A stretch of 64,000 nucleotides of DNA, from contig NZ_JRYR02000001.1 of the NCBI RefSeq assembly GCF_000807855.2, positions 2,903,285-2,967,284 of the forward strand, written 5' to 3'. The notes beneath the pieces were generated by a model, which was given only the letters and a program-made list of their open reading frames with translations, searched no databases and was not told where the DNA came from. A program made the translations under genes and the position numbers. Every line of letters starts with the position of its first letter. Position 1 is the stretch's first letter. Shown here in pieces: positions 9,222-17,622 of the stretch. The stretch is from Flammeovirga pacifica. GTDB lineage: Bacteria; Bacteroidota; Bacteroidia; Cytophagales; Flammeovirgaceae.

Positions 9222-10359
9222 ATCTTAATAAGCATCTACTTATCACTAATTTTTGTATTTCTGACGTTCCTTCGCCAATTGTACAAAGCTTACTATCTCT
9301 ATAGTATTTTTCAACGGGATAATCTTTTGTAAATCCATACCCCCCAAATATTTGAACAGCCTCATTTGAGGTTCTTACAGCCACCTCTGAAGCATAGTAT
9401 TTTGCCATTGCAGAAATTTTATTGATGTCTTCACCTCTATTTTTCTTTTCTATGGCTTCTTTAATCAACAAATAAGAGGCTTCTACTTCTGTTGCCATAT
9501 CTGCCAATTTAAAAGAAATCCCCTGGAAATGAGCGATAGGCTTTCCAAATTGCTCACGTTCTTGAGCATAATCAATAGAACATTTCAAAGCTCCTTTAGC
9601 AATACCATAACCTAGAGCTGCAATTGATATTCTTCCTCCGTCTAATATTTTTAAGGCTTGAACAAAACCATCTCCTACCTTACCTAAGATATTCTGTTTA
9701 GGAATCTTACAATCGGTAAATATCATTTCAGTAGTTTCAGAAGAACGCATTCCTAACTTTTTTTCTTTTCGTCCTCCTTCAAAACCAGGTGTTCCTCTTT
9801 CAACAACGAAAGCAGTCATGGCATGCTTGTCTCCTTTATCCCCTGTTCTTGCCATAACCACAGCAATGTCCCCACTTTTTCCATGAGTAATAAAATTTTT
9901 GGATCCGTTCAATACCCAATGGTCTTCTTTTTCTTCTGCAACTGTCATCATATTCCCTGCATCAGATCCCGTATTAGGCTCTGTTAAGCCCCAAGCTCCA
10001 ATCCACTCTCCTGAGGCCAATTTGGGTAGCCACATTTGTTTTTGAGCTTCGTCTCCAAACATTAAAATATGATTTGTACATAAAGAATTATGAGCTGCCA
10101 TAGACAATGCAATACCAGGATCGAAATAAGCCAATTCTGCTATTGCAGCAACATAGGCGTGATAACCAAAGCCAGACCCTCCATACATTTCTGGTACTAG
10201 TACTCCCATAAGGCCTAGCTCTCCCATTTTATGAAAAAGGTCTACTGGAAAATGTTCGTCGTCGTCCCATTGGTCTCTGTAAGGTGCTATATTTTTCTCG
10301 CCAAACTTCCTGACCGAATCTTCGATCATCTTTTGTGTTTCAAAAATATCTTGTACCAT
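9220..10359 (-). CDS. Acyl-CoA dehydrogenase
   Basis: A 379-residue flavoenzyme of the acyl-CoA dehydrogenase family, which oxidises acyl-CoA to enoyl-CoA and passes electrons to ETF. It shows the N-terminal helical domain, the beta domain with AWGLTEPNTGSDAG and WVLNGSKNFITHG for FAD and substrate binding, and the C-terminal helices with QIFGGYGFTKDYPVEKYYRD. The catalytic Glu is in the CTIGEGTSEIQ motif near the C-terminus, the position used by short- and medium-chain enzymes. The exact acyl chain cannot be told; it is a single gene. Confidence 0.93.
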   Translation of the reverse strand: MVQDIFETQKMIEDSVRKFGEKNIAPYRDQWDDDEHFPVDLFHKMGELGLMGVLVPEMYGGSGFGYHAYVAAIAELAYFDPGIALSMAAHNSLCTNHILMFGDEAQKQMWLPKLASGEWIGAWGLTEPNTGSDAGNMMTVAEEKEDHWVLNGSKNFITHGKSGDIAVVMARTGDKGDKHAMTAFVVERGTPGFEGGRKEKKLGMRSSETTEMIFTDCKIPKQNILGKVGDGFVQALKILDGGRISIAALGYGIAKGALKCSIDYAQEREQFGKPIAHFQGISFKLADMATEVEASYLLIKEAIEKKNRGEDINKISAMAKYYASEVAVRTSNEAVQIFGGYGFTKDYPVEKYYRDSKLCTIGEGTSEIQKLVISRCLLR

Positions 10360-10530
10360 GTGTTTAAAATAGTTAGTAGGTGAATTATAGGTCAGTAATC
10401 TTGTTTATTTATTATTTATGGATAATGACCTAATGATTTAATGTTTTTGGTAGTAATAAATTAAGAATTATGATTATAAAAATTAAATTTATGGTGAGGT
10501 AATTTTTATATTTTTTAAAACCAAGGCAAT

Positions 10531-11799
10531 ATGTTTACGTATAAATTAAACTTTTTGATATTCATAATGTTTATTTCTTCCCTATCGTGTATAGGTCAAG
10601 ACATGACTGAGGTTAAACAAAATATTGATGACCTCTGTAGTAAAAAGTTCTTTGGTAGAGGATATGTGAAGAATGGTGATCAAAAAGCTGCACACTATAT
10701 TCAAATGAAATACTCTTCACTAGGGCTTCATGCATTCAACAATGACAATTACTTTCAAGATTTTTCTTTTAATGTAAACTCTTTCCCTCAAGAGGTTTCT
10801 TTCAAAGTAGATAAGAATGCTTTAGAAATTGGAAAAGATGTACTTCCTGCGCCAGATAGTGGATCTGGTAAAGCATCAGGAAAAATCCATTTTTTGAAAG
10901 ATGAATTATTTAACGATAAAGCTGCTCAACAAGAGTTTCTAAAAAAAGATTTATCTGGGTTAGTTCTCGTTTACGAGCAAAAACATGAACGAAACCGAAT
11001 GAGTTGGGGGAGATTATTGATGCCCAAAATGATGGAAGCCGTTGCTACGGTTATTTTATTTGATGGAAAACTCACTTTTGGGGTAGCTCAAAATCAAACC
11101 CCTCAGCCTAAATTTTATGTATTAAAGGATAAGCTGACAAGAGAGAATCAAAATGTAAGTTTTGATATTCTAGCCCTTATGAAACCTTATTATCAGTCTC
11201 AAAATGTAATTGGATATATAAAAGGTACAGAAACTCCTGATGAATATCTTTTTATTACTGCACACTATGATCATTTAGGAGGAATTGGAAAAAAAACCTT
11301 CTTTGCTGGTGCTAATGATAATGCCTCTGGCGTAGCTATGATGTTAGCAATAGCAAAACACTATTCAACTCATCCCCCAAAGAAGACCGTTGTCTTTATT
11401 GGTTTTGGTGGGGAGGAAGCTGGTTTGGTTGGCTCCAAATTTTATGTTGAAAACCCCATCGTCCCCTTAGACAAGATTAAGTTTTTAATCAACTTAGATT
11501 TGTTCGGTACAGGAGAAGATGGTATGATGGCAGTAAATGGTAAAGTTTTCAAAGAAGAATATCAAATGTTAGATTCTTTGAATACGGCTGGTAATTATTT
11601 ATCAAAAATTCAATCAAGAGGTAAAGCTGCTAATTCTGATCATTATTTCTTTTCTGAAGCAGGTGTCCCCTCTTTCTTTTTCTATTTGATGGGAAAATCA
11701 TGGACTCATTATCATGACGTTAACGACAAAACACCTTTACCACTTAGCGACTTCCAACCGGCTTATCGATTAATCATTGACTTTTGTGATAAATTATAA
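10531..11799 (+). CDS. Secreted M28-family zinc aminopeptidase
   Basis: The 422-residue protein has an N-terminal signal peptide (about residues 1-23, ending near CIGQ). The M28 domain carries the co-catalytic two-zinc site: His in AHYDHLGG (about 245), Asp in GANDNASG (about 263), the Glu pair in GFGGEEAGLVGS (about 296), Asp in INLDLFG (about 325) and His in HYHDVND (about 396). The first 200 residues include a PA-like insert region. Such enzymes remove N-terminal residues from peptides in the periplasm or outside. The Cys at 20 is not in a good lipobox, so lipidation is doubtful. Confidence 0.9.
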   Translation: MFTYKLNFLIFIMFISSLSCIGQDMTEVKQNIDDLCSKKFFGRGYVKNGDQKAAHYIQMKYSSLGLHAFNNDNYFQDFSFNVNSFPQEVSFKVDKNALEIGKDVLPAPDSGSGKASGKIHFLKDELFNDKAAQQEFLKKDLSGLVLVYEQKHERNRMSWGRLLMPKMMEAVATVILFDGKLTFGVAQNQTPQPKFYVLKDKLTRENQNVSFDILALMKPYYQSQNVIGYIKGTETPDEYLFITAHYDHLGGIGKKTFFAGANDNASGVAMMLAIAKHYSTHPPKKTVVFIGFGGEEAGLVGSKFYVENPIVPLDKIKFLINLDLFGTGEDGMMAVNGKVFKEEYQMLDSLNTAGNYLSKIQSRGKAANSDHYFFSEAGVPSFFFYLMGKSWTHYHDVNDKTPLPLSDFQPAYRLIIDFCDKL

Positions 11800-11896
11800 A
11801 TTTTGTTAAATCACATTAACTCAACAAGCATTAACAAAAGCAATGAAAGGTGGTGATTATCAGTATTGATATATAGAAACACTATAATTCAATACC

Positions 11897-12487
11897 ATGA
11901 AAACTCACTCACTATTAATTCTCTCATTGTTCATTGCTTTACAATCATGTGTATTATTAGATGAACATGTACCTGCTGATGAAGTTGAAGTTGTTTATCA
12001 AGATCAGGAGGCATTAGAATTAAAACCTCTTGTGGACTATTATTTTAAAGAAGCTACTAAGAGAGATGTTTTCTTCAAGAATAAAAAAGTAACTATTCAC
12101 ACCAAAGAATATCATGGTATTAATGGGAAAGGTAACCCAATGACTAGTGATGTGATTATTAATAAAGCATCTAAAAATTGGAAAGAGTTTCAAGATGGAA
12201 ATAATGCATCGATGTTATCTACACTAGCACATGAGTTCGGGCATGCACTGTTAGGTTATCATCATAGAGGGAATGGAAAATTAAAATATCATGGGGAATT
12301 TTATAGAAACTCTATTATGACCTCAACTAATTGGGGGGTACCTAGTTTAGAGAAAAAAAATAATGAAATTTGGGAATACTATTTTGATGAGTTATTTCAT
12401 TTAACCGATATTGAAAACACGTATACTGAAGATTCTTCTAATAGTCGTTCTACAGAAGGATTTGAAAGTTGTGATCATGATAATTAA
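11897..12487 (+). CDS. Metzincin-like zinc metalloprotease lipoprotein (putative)
   Basis: The 196-residue protein has a lipoprotein signal peptide with lipobox LQSC and lipidated Cys at residue 18. It has a zinc motif HEFGH at 112-116 followed by His at 122, the spacing of the metzincin motif HExxHxxxxxH (Gly is shifted by one place). About 20 residues later comes SIMTS (Met141), which resembles the Met-turn that defines metzincins. The catalytic Glu is present, so activity is plausible. The protein is small and no prodomain is obvious. I do not recognise a named family; the fold assignment rests on the motif spacing alone. Confidence 0.65.
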   Translation: MKTHSLLILSLFIALQSCVLLDEHVPADEVEVVYQDQEALELKPLVDYYFKEATKRDVFFKNKKVTIHTKEYHGINGKGNPMTSDVIINKASKNWKEFQDGNNASMLSTLAHEFGHALLGYHHRGNGKLKYHGEFYRNSIMTSTNWGVPSLEKKNNEIWEYYFDELFHLTDIENTYTEDSSNSRSTEGFESCDHDN

Positions 12488-12568
12488 TAATTTTCATATC
12501 AAAAAAGATAATTGTTAGTATTATTTATTCTTTGCTTATAAATTGAAGTATCTCATAAAATACTTCAT

Positions 12569-13570
12569 ATGCTATTAAAAAGATTAGAGTATAATACTAT
12601 ACCTGAAATAACACTAAATCATACACAACTTGAAATGAAAATTCAGGTTGAAGAAAAGGTTAATAACCAAATATATGATTTTGAAAAAGTAAAATGTGCA
12701 ATTTGCAATAGCGATGAGTATGAGTCCATCGGAGAGAAAGATCGTTATGGGCTTAAGTTTTACACCAATCTATGTAAAAGTTGTGGTTTAGTATATACAT
12801 CTCCAAGAATGACTCAAAAATCTTATTCTGAGTTTTATAACATTGAATATAGAAAACTTTATGTTGGAGAAGCTAAAGCTTCAAAAATATTTTTTGATAA
12901 CCAGAAACTTCAAGGACAACGGATTTACAATTTTATACAAAAATCTATTATCAAAATCGATCACACATCATCTATATTAGAAGTAGGTTGTGGAGCCGGT
13001 GGAATATTAAAAGTATTTGATGAAAGAGGACATAAAGTTAAAGGGTGTGACTTAGGAGAGGAATATCTATCTTATGGCAAAGACAATCATAACTTAGATC
13101 TTGAATTTGGTTTTTTAAATGATATTAAAGTTCAAGATAAATTCAATTTGATCATCTACTCTCATGTTATGGAACATGTACTTGACCTTGATTCTGAAAT
13201 TGAAAATATAAAAAAGAAACTTGTTTCGAATGGTTATGTTTACATTGAAGTACCTGGCATTAAAGAAATACATAGAAATTATGAAGGAAATATATTGAAG
13301 TATTTTCAAAATGCACACACTTATCATTTTACGCTTACATCCATTCAAAATCTAATGTTAAAACATGGCTTTACATTAGTCAATGGAAATAATTATGTAC
13401 AATCTTTATTTCAATGGACTAATAAGAATAATCAAAACGTAAATAATGAATATTCCTCTATAAAGAATTACTTACTAACAACCGAATCCTTGAGAAAATT
13501 TAATGCCTTTTACCCTTATCACATAAAAATGAAAATCAAATCATTTTTAAAAAAATTGGGGTTATTCTAA
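12569..13570 (+). CDS. Class I SAM-dependent methyltransferase with N-terminal zinc ribbon
   Basis: The 333-residue protein has a CxxC...CxxC zinc ribbon (Cys 43, 46, 69, 72) followed by SPRMTQKSYSEFYN, then a Rossmann methyltransferase domain with the SAM-binding motif EVGCGAGG at 138-145 and an HVMEHV motif. This layout (zinc ribbon plus Methyltransf_23-like domain) is frequent in surface polysaccharide clusters, where sugars are methylated, but no such cluster is next to it here. A shorter start at 12635 (MKIQVEE) is possible. The gene is more AT-rich than rlmB downstream, so a recent arrival is possible. Confidence 0.8.
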   Translation: MLLKRLEYNTIPEITLNHTQLEMKIQVEEKVNNQIYDFEKVKCAICNSDEYESIGEKDRYGLKFYTNLCKSCGLVYTSPRMTQKSYSEFYNIEYRKLYVGEAKASKIFFDNQKLQGQRIYNFIQKSIIKIDHTSSILEVGCGAGGILKVFDERGHKVKGCDLGEEYLSYGKDNHNLDLEFGFLNDIKVQDKFNLIIYSHVMEHVLDLDSEIENIKKKLVSNGYVYIEVPGIKEIHRNYEGNILKYFQNAHTYHFTLTSIQNLMLKHGFTLVNGNNYVQSLFQWTNKNNQNVNNEYSSIKNYLLTTESLRKFNAFYPYHIKMKIKSFLKKLGLF

Positions 13571-13622
13571 AATGATTATGAGAAGTTTACAACTATTCTA
13601 ATCACATGTTAAATTCTTCCAT

Positions 13623-13630
13623 TACCTTTG
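13623..13630 (+). promoter_or_regulatory. -7 promoter element for rlmB
   Basis: TACCTTTG fits TAnnTTTG. A transcript would start near 13637 and carry a leader of roughly 55-60 nt containing the T-arm-like hairpin described separately. Confidence 0.5.
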
Positions 13631-13660
13631 CAGGTGGAACCTCGTGCGATAAGAGTTATG

Positions 13661-13679
13661 TACTTGGTTCAAATCCAAG
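13661..13679 (+). other. tRNA T-arm-like hairpin in the rlmB leader
   Basis: ACTTGG and CCAAGT form a 6-bp stem closing the loop TTCAAAT. GTTCAAATC is a perfect T-loop signature (T54, T55, C56, A58, C61). The sequence in front does not fold into the rest of a tRNA and no matching 5' acceptor strand was found. It is either a remnant of a tRNA 3' half or a leader element that mimics a T-arm. Confidence 0.5.
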
Positions 13680-13693
13680 TTCATTACAACATT

Positions 13694-14485
13694 ATGTACG
13701 ATAATAAAAAGAAACATTACCAAAGATCTCCACGTCCAAAAACAAATGCTGATGATATCATGTATGGTATTCAGCCGATCTTTGAAGCTTTAGAAGCAGG
13801 AAAACAATTTGAGAAATTATTTATCCAAAGAGATTCTTCTAATGAATCTATAGCGGAAATTCACAAAATGGCTACAAGAGCCGGTATTGTTGTTTCTCGT
13901 GTTCCTCAAGAAAAATTACAACGTATTACTTCTAAGAACCATCAAGGTGTTATTGGTTTTGTACCTGCAATTAATTATGTAGACCCTCAAAATGTAATTG
14001 CTACTGCATACGAAGAAGGTAAAGTACCTTTAGTATTAGTTCTTGACAGAGTAACTGATGTTAGAAACTTTGGTGCAATTGCAAGAACAGCAGAATGTGC
14101 AGGCGTAAACCTTATTGTTATTCCTAAAAAAGGTTCCGCTCAAATTGGTAGTGATGCTGTTAGAACATCTGCTGGAGCGTTAAATCATATTCCTGTAGCA
14201 AGAGTAGATAACCTTACACAAACAGTTATCGAAATTCAAGAAGCTGGATTACAGTTAGTGTCTTGTACAGAAAAAGGTTCTAAAGATGTTTATTACATCG
14301 ACTTAGAAGGCCCTACAGCAATTATTATGGGTTCTGAAGAAGACGGTATCAATAGCGAATTGATACAGATTTCTGATAAGTTAGCCAAGATTCCAATGAT
14401 AGGAAAAGTAAGTTCACTTAATGTAGGTGTTGCTGCTGGCGTCATCATTTTCGAAGCGAACAGACAAAGAATGATGAATGCTTAA
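13694..14485 (+). CDS. rlmB: 23S rRNA 2'-O-methyltransferase RlmB/TrmH (SpoU) family
   Basis: The product is about 263 residues from the ATG at 13694 (MYDNKKKHYQ). An upstream in-frame ATG at 13628 would run translation through the T-arm-like leader and is rejected. The N-terminal part (MYGIQPIFEALEAGK) is the RNA-binding SpoU substrate domain. The C-terminal SPOUT knot domain has LDRVTDVRNFGAIARTAE (motif 1), the IMGSEEDGI motif 2 and SSLNVGVAAGVIIFE (motif 3). RlmB methylates G2251 of 23S rRNA; a TrmH-like tRNA role cannot be excluded. The gene has its own promoter. Confidence 0.9.
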   Translation: MYDNKKKHYQRSPRPKTNADDIMYGIQPIFEALEAGKQFEKLFIQRDSSNESIAEIHKMATRAGIVVSRVPQEKLQRITSKNHQGVIGFVPAINYVDPQNVIATAYEEGKVPLVLVLDRVTDVRNFGAIARTAECAGVNLIVIPKKGSAQIGSDAVRTSAGALNHIPVARVDNLTQTVIEIQEAGLQLVSCTEKGSKDVYYIDLEGPTAIIMGSEEDGINSELIQISDKLAKIPMIGKVSSLNVGVAAGVIIFEANRQRMMNA

Positions 14486-14495
14486 TGCATTTTTA

Positions 14496-14503
14496 TATCT
14501 TTG
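14496..14503 (+). promoter_or_regulatory. -7 promoter element for the DUF4254 gene
   Basis: TATCTTTG fits TAnnTTTG and lies 32 bp before the start codon at 14536. Confidence 0.45.
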
Positions 14504-14535
14504 TGAAAAATTATAGATAACAAATAAAAGCATCT

Positions 14536-15144
14536 ATGCAGTTTACAGAAAATTGTAATAAAATCTTTGCTCAAAGCATCGATACATATCATATAAAAGA
14601 CCATGTAGATACTCCTATCGAAAACCCATTTGAGAAGGAAGATATCCAACACCTTTTGTATTTAAAAAACTGGATTGATACTGTGCAATGGCACTTAGAG
14701 GATATTATCCGTGATCCAGAAATTAATCCTGACGAAGCTTTAAAAATCAAAAGAAGAATTGATGCTTCCAATCAGGAAAGAACTGATGTTGTTGAATATA
14801 TTGATAGCTGGTTTTTGACAAAGTATGAGGGTGTAAACACTATAGAAGGTGCAAGCATCAATACAGAATCACCTGCATGGGCTATTGACCGTTTATCTAT
14901 TCTTGCGCTGAAAATTTATCATATGCAAGAAGAAGCTAATCGTGAAAACGCATCTGCTGAACACAAAAAAGCTTGTCAGACTAAATTAAATATTCTTTTA
15001 GAGCAAAGAGTAGATTTATCTACTGCAATCGAAGAATTAGTTCAAGATATTGAAGCAGGTAAAAAATACATGAAGGTATACAAACAAATGAAAATGTATA
15101 ACGATCCTTCATTGAACCCTGTACTCTACAAAGAGGGTAAATAA
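14536..15144 (+). CDS. DUF4254 domain protein
   Basis: The 202-residue protein is soluble, helical and without a signal peptide. It matches my memory of the DUF4254 family: NPFEKEDIQHLLYLKNWIDTVQWHLEDI, a middle DRLSILALKIYHM segment and a C-terminal YKQMKMYNDP stretch. The biochemical function is unknown. In Bacteroidota this family is usually encoded just upstream of a glycosyltransferase family 9 gene, as here, which suggests a link to envelope sugar assembly. A terminator separates the two genes. Confidence 0.8.
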   Translation: MQFTENCNKIFAQSIDTYHIKDHVDTPIENPFEKEDIQHLLYLKNWIDTVQWHLEDIIRDPEINPDEALKIKRRIDASNQERTDVVEYIDSWFLTKYEGVNTIEGASINTESPAWAIDRLSILALKIYHMQEEANRENASAEHKKACQTKLNILLEQRVDLSTAIEELVQDIEAGKKYMKVYKQMKMYNDPSLNPVLYKEGK

Positions 15145-15185
15145 TCCTTCCTTTTAAAGTAAATGAAACACTTGGTGTTTCTGGT

Positions 15186-15237
15186 AAAAGTTGTTTCCAT
15201 ATTGCTCTTAGTATATGGAAACAACTTTTTTTTTTTT
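15186..15237 (+). terminator. Terminator after the DUF4254 gene
   Basis: AAGTTGTTTCCATAT and ATATGGAAACAACTT form a 15-bp stem followed by a run of more than ten T. It is among the strongest hairpins of the window. Confidence 0.9.
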
Positions 15238-15291
15238 GGCATCTAATATAAATCCTTAATTTTATCCCTTTCAATACTCCTAATTCTAATC

Positions 15292-16335
15292 ATGTCGAAA
15301 AAAATACTTGCATTTAGATTTTCTGCCATGGGCGATGTCGCAATGACTGTCCCAGTACTTAAAGAAGTTTTAAGACAAAATCCTGACACAGAAATAGTCA
15401 TGGTTTCTCGTCCGTTTCTAAAACCTTTTTTCGATAATATTCCAAGGCTAACTTTCTTTGGAGCAGATTTAAATGGAGAACATAATGGGTTTAAAGGATT
15501 AAGGAAATTATATAAAACACTTCAAGCTCAGGGCCCTTTTTTAGCCGTTGCTGATATTCATTCAGTACTTAGAACGTTTATTCTTGATGCTTTATTTCAA
15601 ACATCAGGTACTAAAGTGGTAAGAATTGATAAAGGAAGAAAAGGTAAAAAGCAACTTATCAAAAGTAAAGGTAAAGTGATGCAGCCTTTAAAAGCTATGC
15701 CTGAGAGATATGCTGATGTTTTTAGAAAAATTGGTTTATCGGTTGAACTTCCTAATCAGCTTCCAGAAAAAATATCTGATGCCCTTAATTTAGCCGAACT
15801 AGAATTATTAGGAGGTAAAGATCAATCTTGGATAGGTATTGCTCCTTTTGCACAACATAAGGGAAAAGCTTGGGGAGAAGAAAAAGCAGTTGCTTTAGCA
15901 CAACTCTTACAAGAAAAAGAAAATGCTAAAGTAATCTTCTTTGGAGGACCTGGGAAAGAATCTGAGCTTCTTGATCAATGTGTTGAAAAAGTACCAGGGA
16001 GTATCAACTTAGCTGGAAAAATTAAATTAAAAGAAGAATTAGACATTATCGAGCATCTTGATGTAATGGTAAGTATGGATTCTGCAAATATGCATATGTC
16101 TTCACTACGAGGAACTCCAGTAGTTTCTGTTTGGGGAGCAACCCATCATTATGCTGGATTCATGGGGTATGGTCAGGACCTTAATAATATTGTCGAAATT
16201 TCTACAAATGAATTAACATGTCGACCTTGTTCTGTTTTTGGAAATAAGCCGTGTTTCCGTGAGGACTATGCTTGCTTAGAAGGAGTTACTCCAGAAATGG
16301 TCTACCATAAAGTGTCAGGCATTTTATCTAAATAA
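15292..16335 (+). CDS. Glycosyltransferase family 9 (heptosyltransferase-like)
   Basis: The 347-residue enzyme has the GT-B fold of ADP-heptose:LPS heptosyltransferases. The N-terminus FRFSAMGDVAMTVPVLKEV is the acceptor-side motif with the conserved Asp; the donor-binding half has SMDSANMHMSSLRGTPVVSV followed by WGATHHYAGFMG. Near the C-terminus there is a four-Cys pattern (CRPC, then C and C within about 20 residues) that is usual in Bacteroidota members. It probably adds a sugar to LPS or another envelope glycan on the cytoplasmic side. The donor sugar is not known. Confidence 0.88.
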   Translation: MSKKILAFRFSAMGDVAMTVPVLKEVLRQNPDTEIVMVSRPFLKPFFDNIPRLTFFGADLNGEHNGFKGLRKLYKTLQAQGPFLAVADIHSVLRTFILDALFQTSGTKVVRIDKGRKGKKQLIKSKGKVMQPLKAMPERYADVFRKIGLSVELPNQLPEKISDALNLAELELLGGKDQSWIGIAPFAQHKGKAWGEEKAVALAQLLQEKENAKVIFFGGPGKESELLDQCVEKVPGSINLAGKIKLKEELDIIEHLDVMVSMDSANMHMSSLRGTPVVSVWGATHHYAGFMGYGQDLNNIVEISTNELTCRPCSVFGNKPCFREDYACLEGVTPEMVYHKVSGILSK

Positions 16336-16346
16336 CGATTCAATCC

Positions 16347-16949
16347 ATGTCTTTAATCTATTTTCTTGATTTAGTAGGAACATTTGTTTTTGCTATTTCA
16401 GGTGCTTTAGCTGCATCAGAAAAGAAATTCGATATTTTTGGTGCTCTATTTGTCGCAAGTGTCACTGCTGTTGGTGGTGGTACTGTAAGAGATACCATTT
16501 TAGGTAGCACACCAGTATTCTGGACGATGGATACAAATTATCTATTAGTCATTTCTGGAGCTGTTGCATGTACCGTCTTGTTTAAAAAAATCGTAGCCAG
16601 ATTACGCACCACATTATTTCTATTTGATACCCTAGGACTAGGTGTTTTCACCTTTATTGGTGTAGAAAAAGCAGCGTTAATGGGTATTTCTCCCGCTATT
16701 TGTATTGTAATGGGAACATTTACAGCAGTATTAGGAGGAGTAATACGAGATACCCTTTGTAACGAGGTTCCTTTAATTTTTAGAGAAGAAATATATGCAA
16801 CTGCATGTATAGTGGGTGGACTTATATTTGTTTTGCTTACCTATCTAAATCTTCCTGTAAATATTACGACTTGGTCCAGTGTTTTTACGGTCATTGGTAT
16901 TAGGATTCTCGCCATAAAATATCATATCACCTTACCTAAATTAGAGTAG
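16347..16949 (+). CDS. TRIC-type cation channel family protein (UPF0126)
   Basis: The 200-residue membrane protein has seven hydrophobic segments made of two similar halves, each with a Gly-rich GGGTVRDTILG or GGVIRDTL motif. This duplicated motif is the signature of the UPF0126/TRIC family, whose members form trimeric monovalent-cation channels. Length is normal. It begins 11 bp after the glycosyltransferase stop, so the two may share a transcript, although a functional link is not obvious. Confidence 0.9.
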   Translation: MSLIYFLDLVGTFVFAISGALAASEKKFDIFGALFVASVTAVGGGTVRDTILGSTPVFWTMDTNYLLVISGAVACTVLFKKIVARLRTTLFLFDTLGLGVFTFIGVEKAALMGISPAICIVMGTFTAVLGGVIRDTLCNEVPLIFREEIYATACIVGGLIFVLLTYLNLPVNITTWSSVFTVIGIRILAIKYHITLPKLE

Positions 16950-17062
16950 GCAAAAATGACAATGGTTTTGTCAGAACAAAAAAACACATGAACATTTGTT
17001 AATTTGTTAGTAAGAACTGATGATTATCTCCTAATTATCATTATTTCCCTCAAACAATTCAT

Positions 17063-17070
17063 TACATTTG
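17063..17070 (+). promoter_or_regulatory. -7 promoter element for the small Cys membrane protein
   Basis: TACATTTG fits TAnnTTTG, 52 bp before the start at 17123. Confidence 0.45.
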
Positions 17071-17122
17071 TGATAACAAGAAAATATTACACCGTCTATT
17101 TCAGACATATAACTATATAAAT

Positions 17123-17323
17123 ATGGAAACTATCTTATTAGGTGTAGGCATATTTGGTCTATTCTTTATTTTGATGTCAGTTAAACTGATCTTCAAGAAA
17201 GATGGAAAATTTGAAGGTACATGTGCATCTCAAAGCCCATTTCTAAATCCAGAAGGTAAGTCTTGTAGCTACTGTGGAAAAGATCCTAGCAAATGTAAAA
17301 ACAAGCAACCAGAGAGTGCTTAA
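17123..17323 (+). CDS. Small membrane protein with four-Cys tail
   Basis: A 66-residue protein with one membrane segment (about residues 3-23) and a soluble tail that carries Cys at 34, 48, 51 and 58 in the pattern GTCASQ-x11-SCxxC-x6-C. The spacing suggests a metal site or redox function. I recall similar short proteins in many Bacteroidota, annotated only as membrane or secreted protein, but I cannot name a function. It has its own promoter and terminator and is therefore a real single-gene unit. Confidence 0.75.
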   Translation: METILLGVGIFGLFFILMSVKLIFKKDGKFEGTCASQSPFLNPEGKSCSYCGKDPSKCKNKQPESA

Positions 17324-17340
17324 GCATTATTTTAATAGAT

Positions 17341-17377
17341 AAAAGTCTCTATCTTCATCAAAAGGTAGAGACTTTTT
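17341..17377 (+). terminator. Terminator after the small Cys membrane protein
   Basis: AAAAGTCTCTA and TAGAGACTTTT pair, followed by further T. Confidence 0.85.
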
Positions 17378-17549
17378 CTTTTATCAGGATCTCCTATTCG
17401 ATACCACTTTTAATCCTTGCTTGATATATTAAATTCATTATCAATTTACATCGAGTAATGAATACATTTCACAACCGATTGCAATAAAAATTTATTGTAA
17501 AAGTTGAAAATCATAACCAAAGTTATCATAATTGTTTCTTTTACATTTT

Positions 17550-17557
17550 TATATTTG
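17550..17557 (+). promoter_or_regulatory. -7 promoter element for the SLC45-like transporter
   Basis: TATATTTG fits TAnnTTTG, 65 bp before the start at 17623. A TTG lies at 17532-17534. The rest of the 299-bp gap holds only the terminator above. Confidence 0.45.
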
Positions 17558-17622
17558 CTATCACAGTAGATTAAAATATACAATCTACTAAGTATGAAAT
17601 TAAATCAAAGAAGATAACTTAT

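Noticed and set aside
13560-13690. A complete tRNA gene before rlmB
   Set aside because: Only the T-arm is convincing; no matching acceptor 5' strand, D-arm or anticodon arm could be built.
13628-13693. Longer rlmB protein starting at 13628
   Set aside because: The extra 22 residues are the translation of the T-arm-like leader; the RlmB domain starts after the ATG at 13694.
16956-16973. TGACA-type inverted repeat after the TRIC gene as a second heat-shock site
   Set aside because: The spacing differs from the grpE repeats and it lies far from the next start codon; a chance match is likely.
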